Positions 23,401 to 37,100 of a DNA stretch of 64,000 nucleotides are shown here, piece after piece; positions within the stretch are counted from its first letter, which is position 1; the number at the start of each line of letters is the position of its first letter. Source of the DNA: Paraphysomonas bandaiensis. Its lineage: Eukaryota; Chrysophyceae. Below the pieces are notes generated by a model. It was given only the letters and a program-made list of their open reading frames with translations, had not been told where the DNA came from and searched no databases. The stretch lies in assembly GCA_965644295.1 (NCBI GenBank), contig CBFFRP010000367.1, positions 1-64,000 on the forward strand, in the 5' to 3' direction. The position numbers were made by a program, and so were the translations under genes.

Positions 23401-24036
23401 TACGAGGCTGTTGTAACTGGTGTGTGGATAAATGTTTGTTTCTATCAGTGTGGAGAATATGCTATATTGATTTATGCTGTGTATTGTGTGTCACGTTGTA
23501 ACTATTCGTAGCCAACAGATCACACCTGTGCGATATGACATTGTTTTATTTAGGCTATGTGGAAGAGCGAGGTGCAATATTGTATAAAGTTGTGGTACGT
23601 GCGATTGGTGATATTGAATGGGAGGTATATCGTCGCTACAGTGCGTTTCGGGAGCTTTTCAACCGTATTAATTTTGAAACCTCCACGTTGACAATAGGTC
23701 TGCCCCCGTTATAAAGTGATTTTTAATTTTAAGTTGTGAATATCAGAATCCAAGTTTCCTCCGAAAAAGCGCGACTCGTGGTTGAAGGAAATTGATGACG
23801 AGACCGTTCACGCCAGACAAAAAATGTTAAAGGTTTGTTTAGTGTCGTAGCAACCGCTGTGTTGTGGTAAAATTAACTTTGTTGTAATATAGGCCTGGCT
23901 ACTGGAAGTGGTAAGATTATCTAATGAGTCGGTCCGGCCGGAAGGCACGAGTGACAGAGATATCCATGTTCTAAAGGATTTGACAAGTCGTTTCCTTGAT
24001 TCTACGAAGCATGTTTCTGGGGCGAAATTGTACTAG
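20469..24036 (+). CDS. Coiled-coil protein with C-terminal PX (phosphoinositide-binding) domain, 9 exons
   Basis: Exons are 20469-20816, 20983-21078, 21141-21230, 21276-22292, 22402-22572, 22675-23419, 23554-23697, 23747-23832 and 23893-24036. All introns are GT-AG and the frame closes, giving 946 aa. Residues 1-210 are heptad-rich coiled coil with an EEEEEARKRQEDIEREAQL segment, and a second coiled coil covers about 300-380. The middle is low-complexity and Ser/Pro-rich with four RRxS sites (RRHST, RRRSV, RRLSL, RRLST). Residues about 822-940 are a PX domain: GYVEERGAILYKVVV, WEVYRRYSAFREL, FPPKKRDSWLKEID, ARQKMLKAWLLEVV. The Arg of RRYSAF and the basic PPKK loop that contact PI3P are present. 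It probably acts on endosomal or other phosphoinositide membranes as a tether. An AATAAA lies at 24226-24231. Confidence 0.87.
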
Positions 24037-25159
24037 TGCTAGCTCAACCGGCACCCTTTTGGGCTATCACTCTGGAATGTATGCGAATTTCTAGATGTCC
24101 CTCCAGTGTAATTCACGCCCTTTCAACATTGTGTTTTCGTAGTGGTTATATACTATATACTATGATCTCTGTATTTTCTACTCACGAAACTACTAAGTTC
24201 TTGTATGCTCTGTTGATATATTGCAAATAAAAATATACAATTGAAACACCTATACTATTAGCACGCAGAACAATGCATAAGTATTCGGAAGTTCAAGAAA
24301 TGGAAGCTACGAAATTTACAGCAATGTATCATTGGCCATTGCTTTGAACTAAATCAAGAAGTATTGACCTAAACCTAATCTGATCTCTTCAGGCTCTGTC
24401 AGAAGGACCATATCCCTTTAGCAAGTTCTATTTAACCCTACAAAGAAGAGATGGACTCTAGCTACTAGCTATATCTTGGGCTCCCATCTTAGGTACTTCT
24501 TCCATATATAATATATATAGCAAACAACTATGTATACCAACTGACTTGTTATCAATAATTAATACTATTTAGTACCTACGATTCCCTGCTGGCCAATGAA
24601 ATGGTTCTAATCAACTTTCAATATCAATATACCAGTCAAATCACAATTGCCTAGATAATTCATCATCAACGTATAGTAGTGTTGTGAAAATGTCTTAACT
24701 CTGATATCCTACTTTCACCGCAGGCACCAAGGTGCAACCACTTTCGCTCTATCACTCGAAGCAAAAGCGGTAGCAAGCTGAATGTTGATATATCTGACAT
24801 TTGTTGACTTCATAGGTCCAAGGACTGTAGTAATTAATAATTGTACCATTTTAAATTTATAATATGCACCAGCATGCCAGCATGAGCATATACAATAGCG
24901 AGGTCATAGGATACAATAACCAGATAGCTGGTTAAAACATATCATAATTCCACTTACTCATCATGGTGCACGGTACCTACAATCACCATATAACTATCGA
25001 AACTTTTCTTGTACTCCAGCTTTTCCACTGGCACGACGTAATTTATTACAGAAAACGCTTAAATTAACAAACTTGCACAACATAGCTCTACACTTACAAA
25101 TTCGATGTCACGACAAAATATCCAACACTATAATTCGTTACAACTTCCACTATTGCGGA
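24037..25159. other. Intergenic between convergent PX and dynein genes
   Basis: AT-rich. It contains a poly(A) signal for the PX gene (24226-24231) and a reverse-oriented copy of a dispersed repeat (24688-24815). No gene supported. Confidence 0.6.
24688..24815 (-). repeat. Dispersed repeat, copy A (reverse orientation)
   Basis: Its reverse complement runs nearly identically to the copy at 55330-55460. Both share TATCAACATTC.GCTTGCT, GAGTGATAGAGCGAAAGTGG, CACCTTGGTGC and TAGGATATCAGAGTTAAG. A short palindromic core (GCACC TT GGTGC) is at 24724-24735. Family unclassified. Confidence 0.85.
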
Positions 25160-28100
25160 CTAATTAGTGGTACAAAGCAGCGCAACACCACGAAGAATCC
25201 AGTGTAGAGGTCGTCGGTCCCTCGATGGAAGATGTGCGATGAATATAAGATATTTGTCAGTTCGCACTGGGTACTTGTATACTGGGCAGTCATATCCCCC
25301 ATACGGGCCATAGTCCCCTGTCATTGACTTCTTCGTCGCTTTGGTTACAGCAGAGACGAGCATTATTGGAAGTGCTGCAAATAGTTTCTTCGGCATACTC
25401 TCAGTGATAGAGTTTTCTTTACTGCTCCAAGCTGCCCCGTCCATATATAGTCCATTGACATATACTCCCTCCTGCATATCGAAATAAGTACAATGCAACT
25501 CCAACAATAAACAGATGTTACCTTCGGTGGAGCCCTGACTGCATCTGCACTATCTATATCTGTCACTTCCGCATGGAGCACAACTGAATCAAGAGCCCAA
25601 TTTTCATGTTTATGCGCCCTTGTGATTTCTTGCTGTACAGCAGTCATAAACCCTTGTGGGTTAAAGAACCCCGTGATCCAAAACGAATGAGGGCGTCCAC
25701 TTTTCAGCCAGCCGCGATATTGCTCGTCTCGCATCAACAAGCTTCCATACCAGATGCCCAGGTTCGGAGCTAGCCACGACAATTCGTCTCCCGCAGGGCT
25801 GTAAGAACTATATTATCAAGTGGAAAAAATAAGCAAGAAAAGTTACCTGTAGAGCCAAAGTTTAGGGACCCTCGCATCGAACACAGCATTGATTGAATCC
25901 ATGATTTCTGAAGTAACGACAACTTCTCCTTTGATTGCTTGCATCACAACAACAAGGGTATTACGGACTTTTTCAATGGCCATTTGAAGACGCTGCACCT
26001 CTTGAAACAAAAAGATATTGAGTGGTACCTCATATCCGCCCATACCCGCAATGGCCTCTTCGTATTGGTCCTCAATATAGTCAGCAGGAATTATACCCAT
26101 AAGCTCGTCACATTTCGCAAGTACCACTTCTTCACGAGTTTTCCCCCCACTTACAGCTCCAGATTGTTTGGGTTGCGTTTCGAGGATCGTATCAAGCAAC
26201 TGGTTAACTTCTTTGAAGCGGAATGTTAGGTCGGCATTGGGATGGAGGCCAAGCACTTCTGGAGGATCAGCCTCAGGGAACTTTTGAATATAACTAAAGT
26301 AATCGTCAATTTCCTGGTAATCCGATATTTTGTATGTGAAGTTATTCGGCATTCTGCTGAGAGGATTTTCCGGGTTGAAAGAAAAGTTTGGTGTCAAAGT
26401 CACTGGCGACAACCATGCTTCCGTGTATGCAACAAAGAGTCGTCTGTCCAAATCATCAGTAATTCTACCGCCGTACTGAACTTCGCCAACCATATACTGT
26501 AAGGTTGACCATGATAATGTCGTGTGCTCGAGGTGTTTCTCCAAGAAGGTTATAGTGGCATTAAGATCCCCGTCATTGAATTCATAAGGAACGCACCAAC
26601 CTAATGGACCGAACTTTCGTCTCTCTTGCACAACACTATGCGTAAAGCACAAGGCGAAAAGCAAAACGCGCCAGGTAGGTGTCTCAATTCTGTCGATGCG
26701 ATCCTGATCGATTATAACAGTGTAAGAGCGCTGTAGGCCAGCTTTCAGACCCTTTGGTGGTTCATTGGTGACTTTAGTTGACATTTGAAGCAGACCAATT
26801 GGAAACTGAGGATGTGGGTCAGTGGTGAGAAATAAACGGAAGTCTACACTGCAACCACTATCTGGCGATTTTAATTTGACCAAAAGATCTTCAAGAGTAA
26901 CCATAAAATCCAACCCAAGGTGACAGTTTTGTAGCAGTACCCAAGAACCGACAGATGTTGCCTGAGTAATTGCCTTTTGCGCAACAACATCTTGACCCTC
27001 ACCCATACTTACACACTCAACACCTCGTCGCTTTCTCCTCGCTAATGTCTCAATAGAATCCGTAGGGTCCGCACCTGCGGAGAGAAGGAAAATAATAGGC
27101 GTGTAATAATCCATTTCTTTCAGTAAAGAGTCCGCGGTATCAGCCACAGGTTCCACATATCGCACACCCATGACCGGCTGTTTCGCGCCGTTTACTTCAA
27201 TGAAGTCTGCTTTTCTTATGAAATCATTGACAGCAAGAAGAGTGCGGTCCTCACGCAGACAGCGAACAACAAGAAGACGATTGAAATTCCCGATAATCTC
27301 TTCTTCGTTCGCAATCTGCGACTCCATACCAGGGAGTGGACTCTTCTCAGGCTCATTTTCATTGTACCAACCCGACCACGCATTTTCTGAGCGTTCTAAG
27401 TCTTCAGCCAGAGTACTGAACTGTGGCATCGTTATAGCAAGCTGGTGTACATTAAGCCAAGCTTCATTACTCGCCCACGATACTGTTTTCGAAGGAACTT
27501 GGTTTATATTTAACGCCCCCCCACCCCGCAAGAAAAGTGACACGCACTTAGGATCCAACTTGCCCGCTGTGAGGAGAAGTTTGAATAAAATTATGAGCTT
27601 GAAACTAGTTTTATCCCGTTCATAAAGACCGCGATTGATGTAACGATACACAACATAAGTCATCGACTCAATTATGTTTGTGACGCGCTTACTTGGAAGG
27701 GATGCTTTCTCGGCGATATCCATAGATTTATCAAACTGCATTTGAAATTGATCCAAACTTGTCTGATACATACAGTTCACATTCGACATGTCAACAATAG
27801 AAAAATAAAGAACACTCCCACGGGTGGCTACTGGACGGTACTGCTCACGCTTTTCGTTTATGTTTTTTCGCATATCGGCGGCAGCGTTGAGTTTTTCCTT
27901 TACATCTGTTGCTTTTGACTTTGTATCAGCTAAAACGACAATAAGTTCTTCATCGTCCAAAAGATTTCCAGTGTTTTCAGATAACCTTTCCAATAAAAGC
28001 TGATCTAGTTGAATTAATGCCTTCGTATTCCCAGTGACATCTTCTAAAACATTCTTCAGCATCTCCTCGAGAGAGCGCTGCTCTTTTTGGATGACCCTTC

Positions 28101-31100
28101 CAAGAAGCTGCTCCTCAAGCCCTTTCTGTGTAACAGTGAAATCTACAATTGTACACTTCGATTGATCTTCAGGGCTGAAATGGGGGTTTGCTAAGCGAGT
28201 ACACATGTACAGCATGAAATCATCCACGAAGTCACACATTTTTCCAGATATGGAAATATATTTTGCCTTCGCTTTCACAACAACTTGCTTCTCGAGAACA
28301 GACGTAATCATAGGATCCAACTCTTCTTCGACACCTGTGACAATACAAGCTTTTCCTTCTGCCATACAATATTCCAGATGCTCACGAAATCGAGGTTGAT
28401 TAAACGATGTAGTACCAAATGAAGGCATGCGTTGCTCTTCATGATTACATATCCAGTTAATTGCTTGGCCTTGAGGATCAATAAGTAATGGGTATCGTGA
28501 ACTCCTTGTTACTAATATACCGTTCTGAACGGATAAAGGGTCAGTGGGTAGGCCTTCCAAATTCCAGTCCCCAATAGTTCCTATGTCTACCAAAAAGCTG
28601 GTCAAATCTAAGGAGTGAGACATAGGAATCTGTCGGTCACGAAGATCAGCGAAAAGCCGAACTCCAACAAGGTAATCCCTAAAATCTTGGTTGAATGGGC
28701 CACAGTATGCAACAAAAGCACAAGCTCTGGCAACATCTCCAACCAACCGAGTTTTGATATTCGCAAACTCTTCGCTGTCATTATTCCAACGCTCTCGTTC
28801 TCCAGCTAATCCGCTAATAAGCGCTGTTGCCTGCTCCATTCTCTTCTTAGTGTTGGCAGCATTCTCTTCAATAGCTCTCTTCGTCGCAATTTGCTTGTCA
28901 AAGTCCGCTTGAAGCCCAGCAAGTACATCTTGACACGCTCGCAGCCTCATTTCAGCACGTCCCAAATCCCTTTCTGCATCTCTCAAACGAGCCTCCGCCA
29001 CACGGAGTGCTTCCAGCTTTGGTTTAACGATTTTAGAAGCTTCGTGATAGTCTGCCATCGCACGACACCAAGTGCACAATCCTTCTGCTGCGCGTGAGGC
29101 GTTTCGTGCAACTACTGCATTAAATTCATCCAGCTCCAAATACGGGGCCATCAGCTCAACAGTTTCATCATTGATGAAATCCTTTTCAAACTTCGAAAAA
29201 TGGAAAATACTCTGCAAAAATCTGGCGTCCGAAAGCATTCCCCCCATGGCGATCTTGTAGCTATCTTTCACAAAATTGAATGTACGTTTATCTTTGCCGA
29301 TCCCTAAGCTCACTTCTGCCATTTCAACTCGACCAAGCTTTTCCATTTTTAATACAGACACGCAATCAAAAATTAGCTTAATGATATCACTAGGCTTTCC
29401 CAACTTTTTGAGTTCGTTCAAATCATTTGGCTTAATGGACGTGGCCGCCCGTTCAGCTTCATCTAAGAACGGCTGAGCTTTAGCTAAATCTTCCTCACAC
29501 TCTCCTTTCTCACCAGAAATTCTCTCTGCATCTGCTTCACACGCCTCTTTTACTTTAGCCACGGCATCAGCTTCTTTTTTGGCTTCCATGGAGCTAACTT
29601 CCAACTTACTTAACATTTCATTGGTAGCTTCTTCGGCTACTTGGAGTTTAACCTCCTCTTCTGCCAGGACTATTTTCATTCGCTCCACATCTTTAGCACC
29701 AGATGCCAGCTTTTCAAGACCTATTTCAACTCTGCTTGCTTTGTTTACGATTTCCTGGCATTTAGTGGAGTACATACTCGAGTAGTCATTGAGAAAAGAA
29801 AGAAAAGATTTTGGAGTTTGGTACACATGCCGTCGCATCTTTTGAAAGTATTCTTCACAACTATCCATCACAATCTTGTGAGTGATTCCCATGTGAGTTA
29901 TAATTTCCTGCTTGACAGTATCCGTACAGTCTAAAGTCATTTCTTTTATATATCCTGTGCTTACGGCGACAAGAGCTTCAGCTGGCCATGCCAAGAACCA
30001 ATCGATTGTACATCCAGCTACAATTCCTGGGAACCTTCGTGCTCTCTCAGGAAACTTTGCGCTCACTGGAGACATGCACAGCGCCATGTGCAAATTACTT
30101 CGAACGCGGTCAATAAAAAACTTGACTAAGTTGTCCGGAGTGTCCTCAAAGTCAGGAATCTGCTTGATAGCAAGAGAGCGCAACTCAGCGGCCATCACAA
30201 TTAGTTCATCCTTAGGAAACAGATTTGGTACTTCTCCGGTCGTTAGAACTGAATTTATCACTTCAAGAAAGGACTCATCCTTAATTTCAGCTTCCGTGAA
30301 CAAAAATGTAGTCCTTTGTCCCTGTCCACCGCACGCCTTATACAGCATGCGTAAATCATCCAAAAGACTATTCATGTTGTATGACTTCGATATACTGATT
30401 TGAAATAACTCGTAATTGGAGCAATATGATGCCAGCTTAGTTAAGCTTTGCTTTCCACTTCCTCCAACACCAACGAAGAGAATACTCCCCTTTGGCATAC
30501 CCAAACAACGGGATATACGCATCAAGTGCTTCATCGCATCATCAAACAAAATCAAATTCATTTGTTTCGCCGGGTGCGCTTCGTTGTATCTGTGCAGAAA
30601 TGTTTGGACTCTCTCGCGCAACGACTCCAGGGGACCACCAAGTTCATACACGAGAGGGGCTTCAGCAACAAGAACGCCATCATCATCGTACTCATCATCA
30701 CGCAAGAAGTCCACAAAGTATTGAGGTTCAATCAAATCTTCATAAGTAAATTTCCCTTCATCTGATTCTGATGCAGTGGATAGATCAGCTGGAGGTCTAG
30801 TCTTCAATTGACTACTTCCCAGTCGCTTAGGTGGGCCTGACGACTTTGATCTAGACCTGGAGTCCGCCTGCGGCTTATCCATTGGGATATCAAGCAAATT
30901 CCTGGTACATTCATTTAGTTGATCCATGAAACGATTCTTATCCTGGATAGTTGTGAGCTTATCACAGAAAACTCTCTCGCACTCGTGCCTCCACAGCAGC
31001 AAAAATATCTTCGCATTTGGAACACTGGCACGAGGAGTTCGTAGTATGCCCTGGAACACACGACTGAGCTCTCGTAAATTGAAAAGGTAATGAAATTTGC

Positions 31101-34100
31101 TTGGCGAAGGAAGCATTTTCGCTCGCATCCATGTCCATAACTGAACAGATGTGTTCGGAAGGTGCTTTACAAAATGTGCAAAGTCATGCGGCACATTCAC
31201 AAATCTTCCCGCCAACATTTGACCATATATCTCATTGATCGCCTTGTGTGAAGGAAGATTCATGTTAAAAATAAAAAAGTGTCGCTTTAGTCGATTGGGA
31301 ATATCCTGTCGGCCACCACCAGGATGTCCCATTGCAGCAACATACATTAAATCTTCTATATGCTTCAAATCACCTCGTTTGTCTTTGTCCAAGAAACAGA
31401 ACCCTGAGGTTTCAACTAATTGTCGAACCAACTCAAGCGTTGGTTGATCTCCCCACATATTCTTTTCTGGCATACTCAAGTCGTCCATAAACACAGTCAT
31501 CGTCTTGCCACCAGGAGGGCCAAATGACTTTCCTCCACGCTTATCCAACTCTGATTCAAGGGTCTGCTGAAACATCGCAGGAGACGTCGCCGACGAAAAA
31601 CACACCTTTTTTACTTTAAAATCATCGCGCTCCCTTTGAATATCCGAGAAAAACATCAGTGCAGTTGATGTCTTCGCTGTTCCCCCACTACCAGTCATCA
31701 GTGAACTTCGCCCTTGCATATGCATTTGACGCAAAAGAAAACTCGCTCTCATTGTGTCAACAGTTGGTACCAACATGCTCGAAAAGTCCGGTTCTTCCAG
31801 CATTGTCGGATACGACCATACAGGAGCAGTCCACTTATCCCATTCCATCGAGTCCGGATTGACGCGGTAGTCAAAAAGATTTTCATCCTCACTCTGAAAA
31901 TTCGGTAATAAACTCCTATCTGACTCTGCCAAGGACATCAGATAATGACAGAATTTCGATCTATCTTCAACCTCCAGAAGACCACCAACGGACCAAGTAA
32001 CCGCATACAAAAAAAGTCGTTCAATTTCCTGGCGTAATTCCTCCGGACTAGTTGCAAGATCCGCGCCTGTTAAAAGGGCATCCAGTAAATCGCAACAGCC
32101 AGAAATAATGCCAACGCGCGATGCTTGCATCACTGGTTTACATACTTTCGTCATAAATTGAAATAGATGTCCATAGCTTTTAGGGCCCGAGCATGACCCC
32201 ACATATCTTAAGAAACATTCCTGGAATATTGGAGCCAAATTAGGGTTCTTATTTTTCAGCCATGATTGGAGCACCGGCTCCCAGTCAAGATCGCTGTCAG
32301 ACACAAATATGATACCAGCTCGAGACACTGTTGCAGGTGACGCATTTCGTAAGTCTTCCACTTCGAACATAAGCTTAACATTATCAGTCATCGGGATTCT
32401 GTCACCATTGGCTAGTGTCAAAATTTTATTGTCATCCAAAACAGTGTTCAAGTTCTCAATCCACAAAGCATCAACAGGGCCATCACAAATAATCCATTGA
32501 ATGTCTTTTCTGTTGCGATCATTGAACTTTGCCCACATTGTCGCAAAAATGCCATCTAACCATTCTCCAGATAATTTGTCAGTTTCGCCAAACATTTCTT
32601 CGGCCCTGATAGCCTTTGGATTCATACGCGAACGCTTGTGACTCACGCCAGTTGTAACAGAGAGTGAGTCCTGCAAGCATGATATAATTTTACTCTTGCC
32701 AGCACCGGCAGGGCCAACCATCATGATTCCATGTCGAACGAGAGTTGTCTCATACAGCTGAATAACCTTTATGCTCCACGAAGGGTGCAAAATCAAATTG
32801 GCACTTTCAACAGCATTTTGAAGGGCAACTTTCAGATCATTGTGTTGAACTCCAGTAGGAATGCCAAGTGCTGGAAAGAGGTCAGAAATTAGAGAAAGGA
32901 AAAGTGGAACGTCTTGTGCAACAAGTTTCGACAGATTCATATCTCTCAGGGTACTCATGAGAACTACTTCTTCTGGGTCTTTGGGTTTGTCACGCTTTGT
33001 TTGTCCAGCTGTACGTAGAACCGACAATATATTTCGCAAGCCAAAATCATAATGCTTCTGCTGCGACAGCTGTTGCTCACATAGATGATAAAGGACAGCA
33101 AATTTTCGGGCCAATTCAGAGAATCCTTGGTATCCGACGGAACACAACTTGACTTTTATAATGATTTCTTTGTCTGGGACCATCATTGCAACCCCTCTAA
33201 ATAATGCTTTTAGATTTTCCGGGAGCTCCTGCCTTCCCTGATATCCTGGGTTCATTGTGATAAAATACCCAACCTGATCATTGAGATAAATCTCTTGACT
33301 ATCGCCTGGAAAAGTAAAGCTATGTGAACCATTTCTTTTAGCGTTTGTAATTGCAAGAATCTGTTGGGCGACAACAGAAAGCACAGGTAACTCAATTCGA
33401 TTAAACTCATCAAAGCAGCCCCACAGGCCGGCTTGGCAGAGACCTTTAAAAATCCGAGCCATATCAGTGTATCGTTGTTGGTCTGTGCAGTTAGTTACAA
33501 CAACAAACACTCCAATTGCCCTCCCCAAGTCTTTGACTGTTTCCGTTTTGCCGGTACCTGCCGGACCTGCTGGGGCTCCACCAAGACACATGCCCATGGC
33601 TTGGGAAAGAGTTATGAAACATCTATCTGTCAGAGGAGTTATAACCAGCCTCTCTTTACACCCAAGATACTCGAACCCATATTTGTAGTCTACGTCACAT
33701 ATAGATATCACACACGCCCCATTTCCATGAATGTCAGAATTCTGGTTTTGCCATGAAAAGCGACATTGCTTCAGCCACTCAAAATCGTTGGCATCGCTTA
33801 GTTTTCTCTCTTTAAACATCTTTAGTAAGTCTGCAAATACATCTCTTTGATGAACCTGAATGGTAACCAGAGTTTCAACTTTGATTCGATTCATACGAGT
33901 GCCTAGATCTTCGAGGCACCAAGATGAGAGCTCTTGTAGAACAGACAATTGGACGCGGCTATTTTCCAACATGGCCGCTTTATTTTGCTTCGCCTTTGAC
34001 AATGCATCATGGCACTGCGCCGTCCAACTTAATTGTATTCCAAGTAATGCGAATTGCCCACATGTATCATTAACAAATGATCGTAGTTGCTTTGACATAC

Positions 34101-37100
34101 ATTCCATCGCGCAAATCTCACACAAGTTTTTCATTGAACGCTGCATTTCTGATTCAATTACACCGAGCCAATCTTCGATGTTACCCTGTGCTTTCACAGG
34201 TGTAGATAACTCAACCGTTTCCTTCGCCTGGCCGATAGACGATTGGAATTGAACGATAAGCGACCTGTCAGACTTGCTATGAGTAACCCTATCGATACTG
34301 TCAAACACCTTCTCGTAGTATGGCTGCATCTGCTGAGGATCAGAACCTTGACTCAGAATCAATAGCAATACTGGGTTGGAAACAAAATAAAACCGAGGAA
34401 ACTTTCCTCGCTTTTGCTCCAAGTACCCCTCTAGTGACTTCTGACATTTCTCAAGCTCACTGTACAACGCGGGTAAAGTGATTCTCAGAAGTTCATTGCT
34501 ACAACACTGCACCACTAGCTTGGTTTCAGATGCACGATGCATTAACTTTTCCCAGTCCTTGTTAATTTTAGCAAACTTCTTCGCTTCAATAGGCATTTGT
34601 TTCGCAATGTCCCCACCAAGAAACACACTCTCAAGAGAAGTCCATAACATTTGTACCTTAACCCACATTTCCAGTATATCGGCAGTATCAGATAGTTGTG
34701 TCAGGAAACGCTGAACTTCATCTTTAAATGGGGCTACGTGCCTGACACTCAGTAGAGTTTGCAACTGAAGTTGCGCTTCCTCGAGTTCTTCGATGACAAA
34801 TCCAAACGCTTTGAGAACGGGAACATCTCTATTCTTCCACACCGCAAATTCGAAACACGCTCCTTGCCAATGCTCTTTTAAATCAGTTACTTTCTTTTCA
34901 ATTTGTAGCTGCTTGTCTGCGCCGTCACAAACTTCTTCCACCGCATCTTTAATTTCAAGAATAGTTGATTGCCAAATGTGAGCTAGGCTGAACTCAGGAT
35001 CACTGTAGGGTATCTTCTTACTCATATAAGAATTAATTTCATCCCAGTGACGTGGCTTGATGGACGGTTTGCTCATTTCCGTCAGAAGAGGAGTGAGTGT
35101 TGCCAAGTCTGTGATGGTACCCCTCACTTCAGCGTACGCAGGCCACTCCCGTAGCCTTTTAGGTAGTTTCTTGCAGCGAGAATCGTAGCCGTTGGCTGTA
35201 TCTGCTATTATGGGTACATTATCAGCGACCTCATCCCAGGGTATTTTTTTCCATGCATTGACACTTGTCGTCACATCCACGTAAAGGCCATACAGCTGAT
35301 CCAGCAACTGAATCTCTTTACGAGTCTTAACAAGCTCATTGAACCTTGTTGGGCGTAAAGCAAATAGCTCTTCACCTGCCCTATAAGTATCCATCTTACG
35401 CTCACGGACACTCAGCTCGTCTTTGAACTTTTTCAAACGTTCGACACCAATAGCTGGCTGAATGTTGGGTTGCATCGGTCCATTGGTCTCAAAATCCTTC
35501 CGCATTCCCCTCACATCGATTGCAAATTCACGAATGTCCCATATAAGCTGCTTCTTGTACACACCTTGAATAGAGCTCAAATTGTCTGCTACAAACTCAG
35601 CATACTCTATTAGCTTTCGCCACGACACCCGTACAGTAGACTTCTGCTCAATTTCTTCTTTATCCACTACCCCTCCAGGAAGGTAATGTTCAAGCATTTG
35701 ATACATATCCAAAATTGGAGTAATCTCCATATCAATCGATGACTCTTTCTCACGGACCTCTTTCAAAACATTCATCACGTATCTGAGAGAATCCAATGAT
35801 TGTACATCGAGACTAAGCTTATTTGTTGTCACTCTCATGTACTCGAACAGGTTATACATACTCTCTTTTGCCTGTAAATGCACCTTGTTGGAATATAGAA
35901 CTTTCCATTGCCTTGACTCATTTCGCAGCTGCAACTTAAGATTGGAGGTGTTGAGCATCAGTGCTCCAATGCTAAATACAGGCGCAATATGTTCAATATC
36001 TTGCTCGACCGCCATGAATTTCTTTAACTCCTCTTCGAAATCACTGATAGAAGGCTTCTTAGAGATAAAGCGTTTGTACTCAACCTCTTTATCCTCCTTC
36101 CACAACCAGTCATATTTGCTGAATGTGGACAAGTAGTCATGAACTTGGTTTTTTGTTCCATGCATGGCGCCTGTCAACAGTAAAACTGTCTTTATTATCT
36201 CAATGTCACAGCCAAGGTACGAAAAAAAAGATTTTCTTTTATTCTCTGGCACTTGCTGTTGCCCCCACTGCCACATAGCTTTCGAACACCCTAGCACAGC
36301 GACAGCAGCTCTGTTGATAGCCTTCTGAATGTCATCCAGCGAAGGACTCAAGCGTACAGAGGGCGCCGAAAGCTGCACATCGACTTCAAAAAAGGGCTTC
36401 TGTACGTTGAAAATCCCTGTCCCTGTCCTAGAGCATGTACGCTTCTTGATGTGATCGAAAGAAGTACGTGTACAATTCAATAAAGCCTGGTACGTAAGAG
36501 ATATAAAGTGCTTCTCAACTTCTAATATTTCATCCTGGGATACGGGGGCAACGCTTGGGTCGATCGGAAGACTGCTCATCAGGGTAAACAGGTCTTGGAC
36601 AGCGTTCTCTACCTCTAGGTCTTTGCTCACCAAATAAACTGAATTCTGTCTTACAGCCGTTTCTTGCATTTGAACGAACTCGTCTAGAGTGAGGCTCTTG
36701 TCCTGAGGTAGCTTGACTAATATGGCTCTGCTTATAGATTTGAGATTTTTCTGAATTCGGTTCTCAACAATATCGTTAATCTTGGTAACCAAGTCCTCTA
36801 GCTTCGCGAGTCCTTCGTGAATATGGGCTTTGTAGCTATCTATGTTCATGGAAGTCCAAGTAAGTGTCGTCATTCCTGGTCTTAGCTTAAGCTCAAGGGT
36901 CTGTAGATGAGGCTCTAACATATTGCGGGTCACAGGAATAATTTTCATTGTAATACGCTCATACTCCGACAAAATATATTTGAGGTCATGATAGTAGTTC
37001 TTGAACTTATCTTCTTGCAGTAGCACCATCTTCCCTCCCTCTGGAATATCCACGTCTAGCTTCGCTAAACACTTGGCCTCCCGAATAAGTTGAAAGAGCT

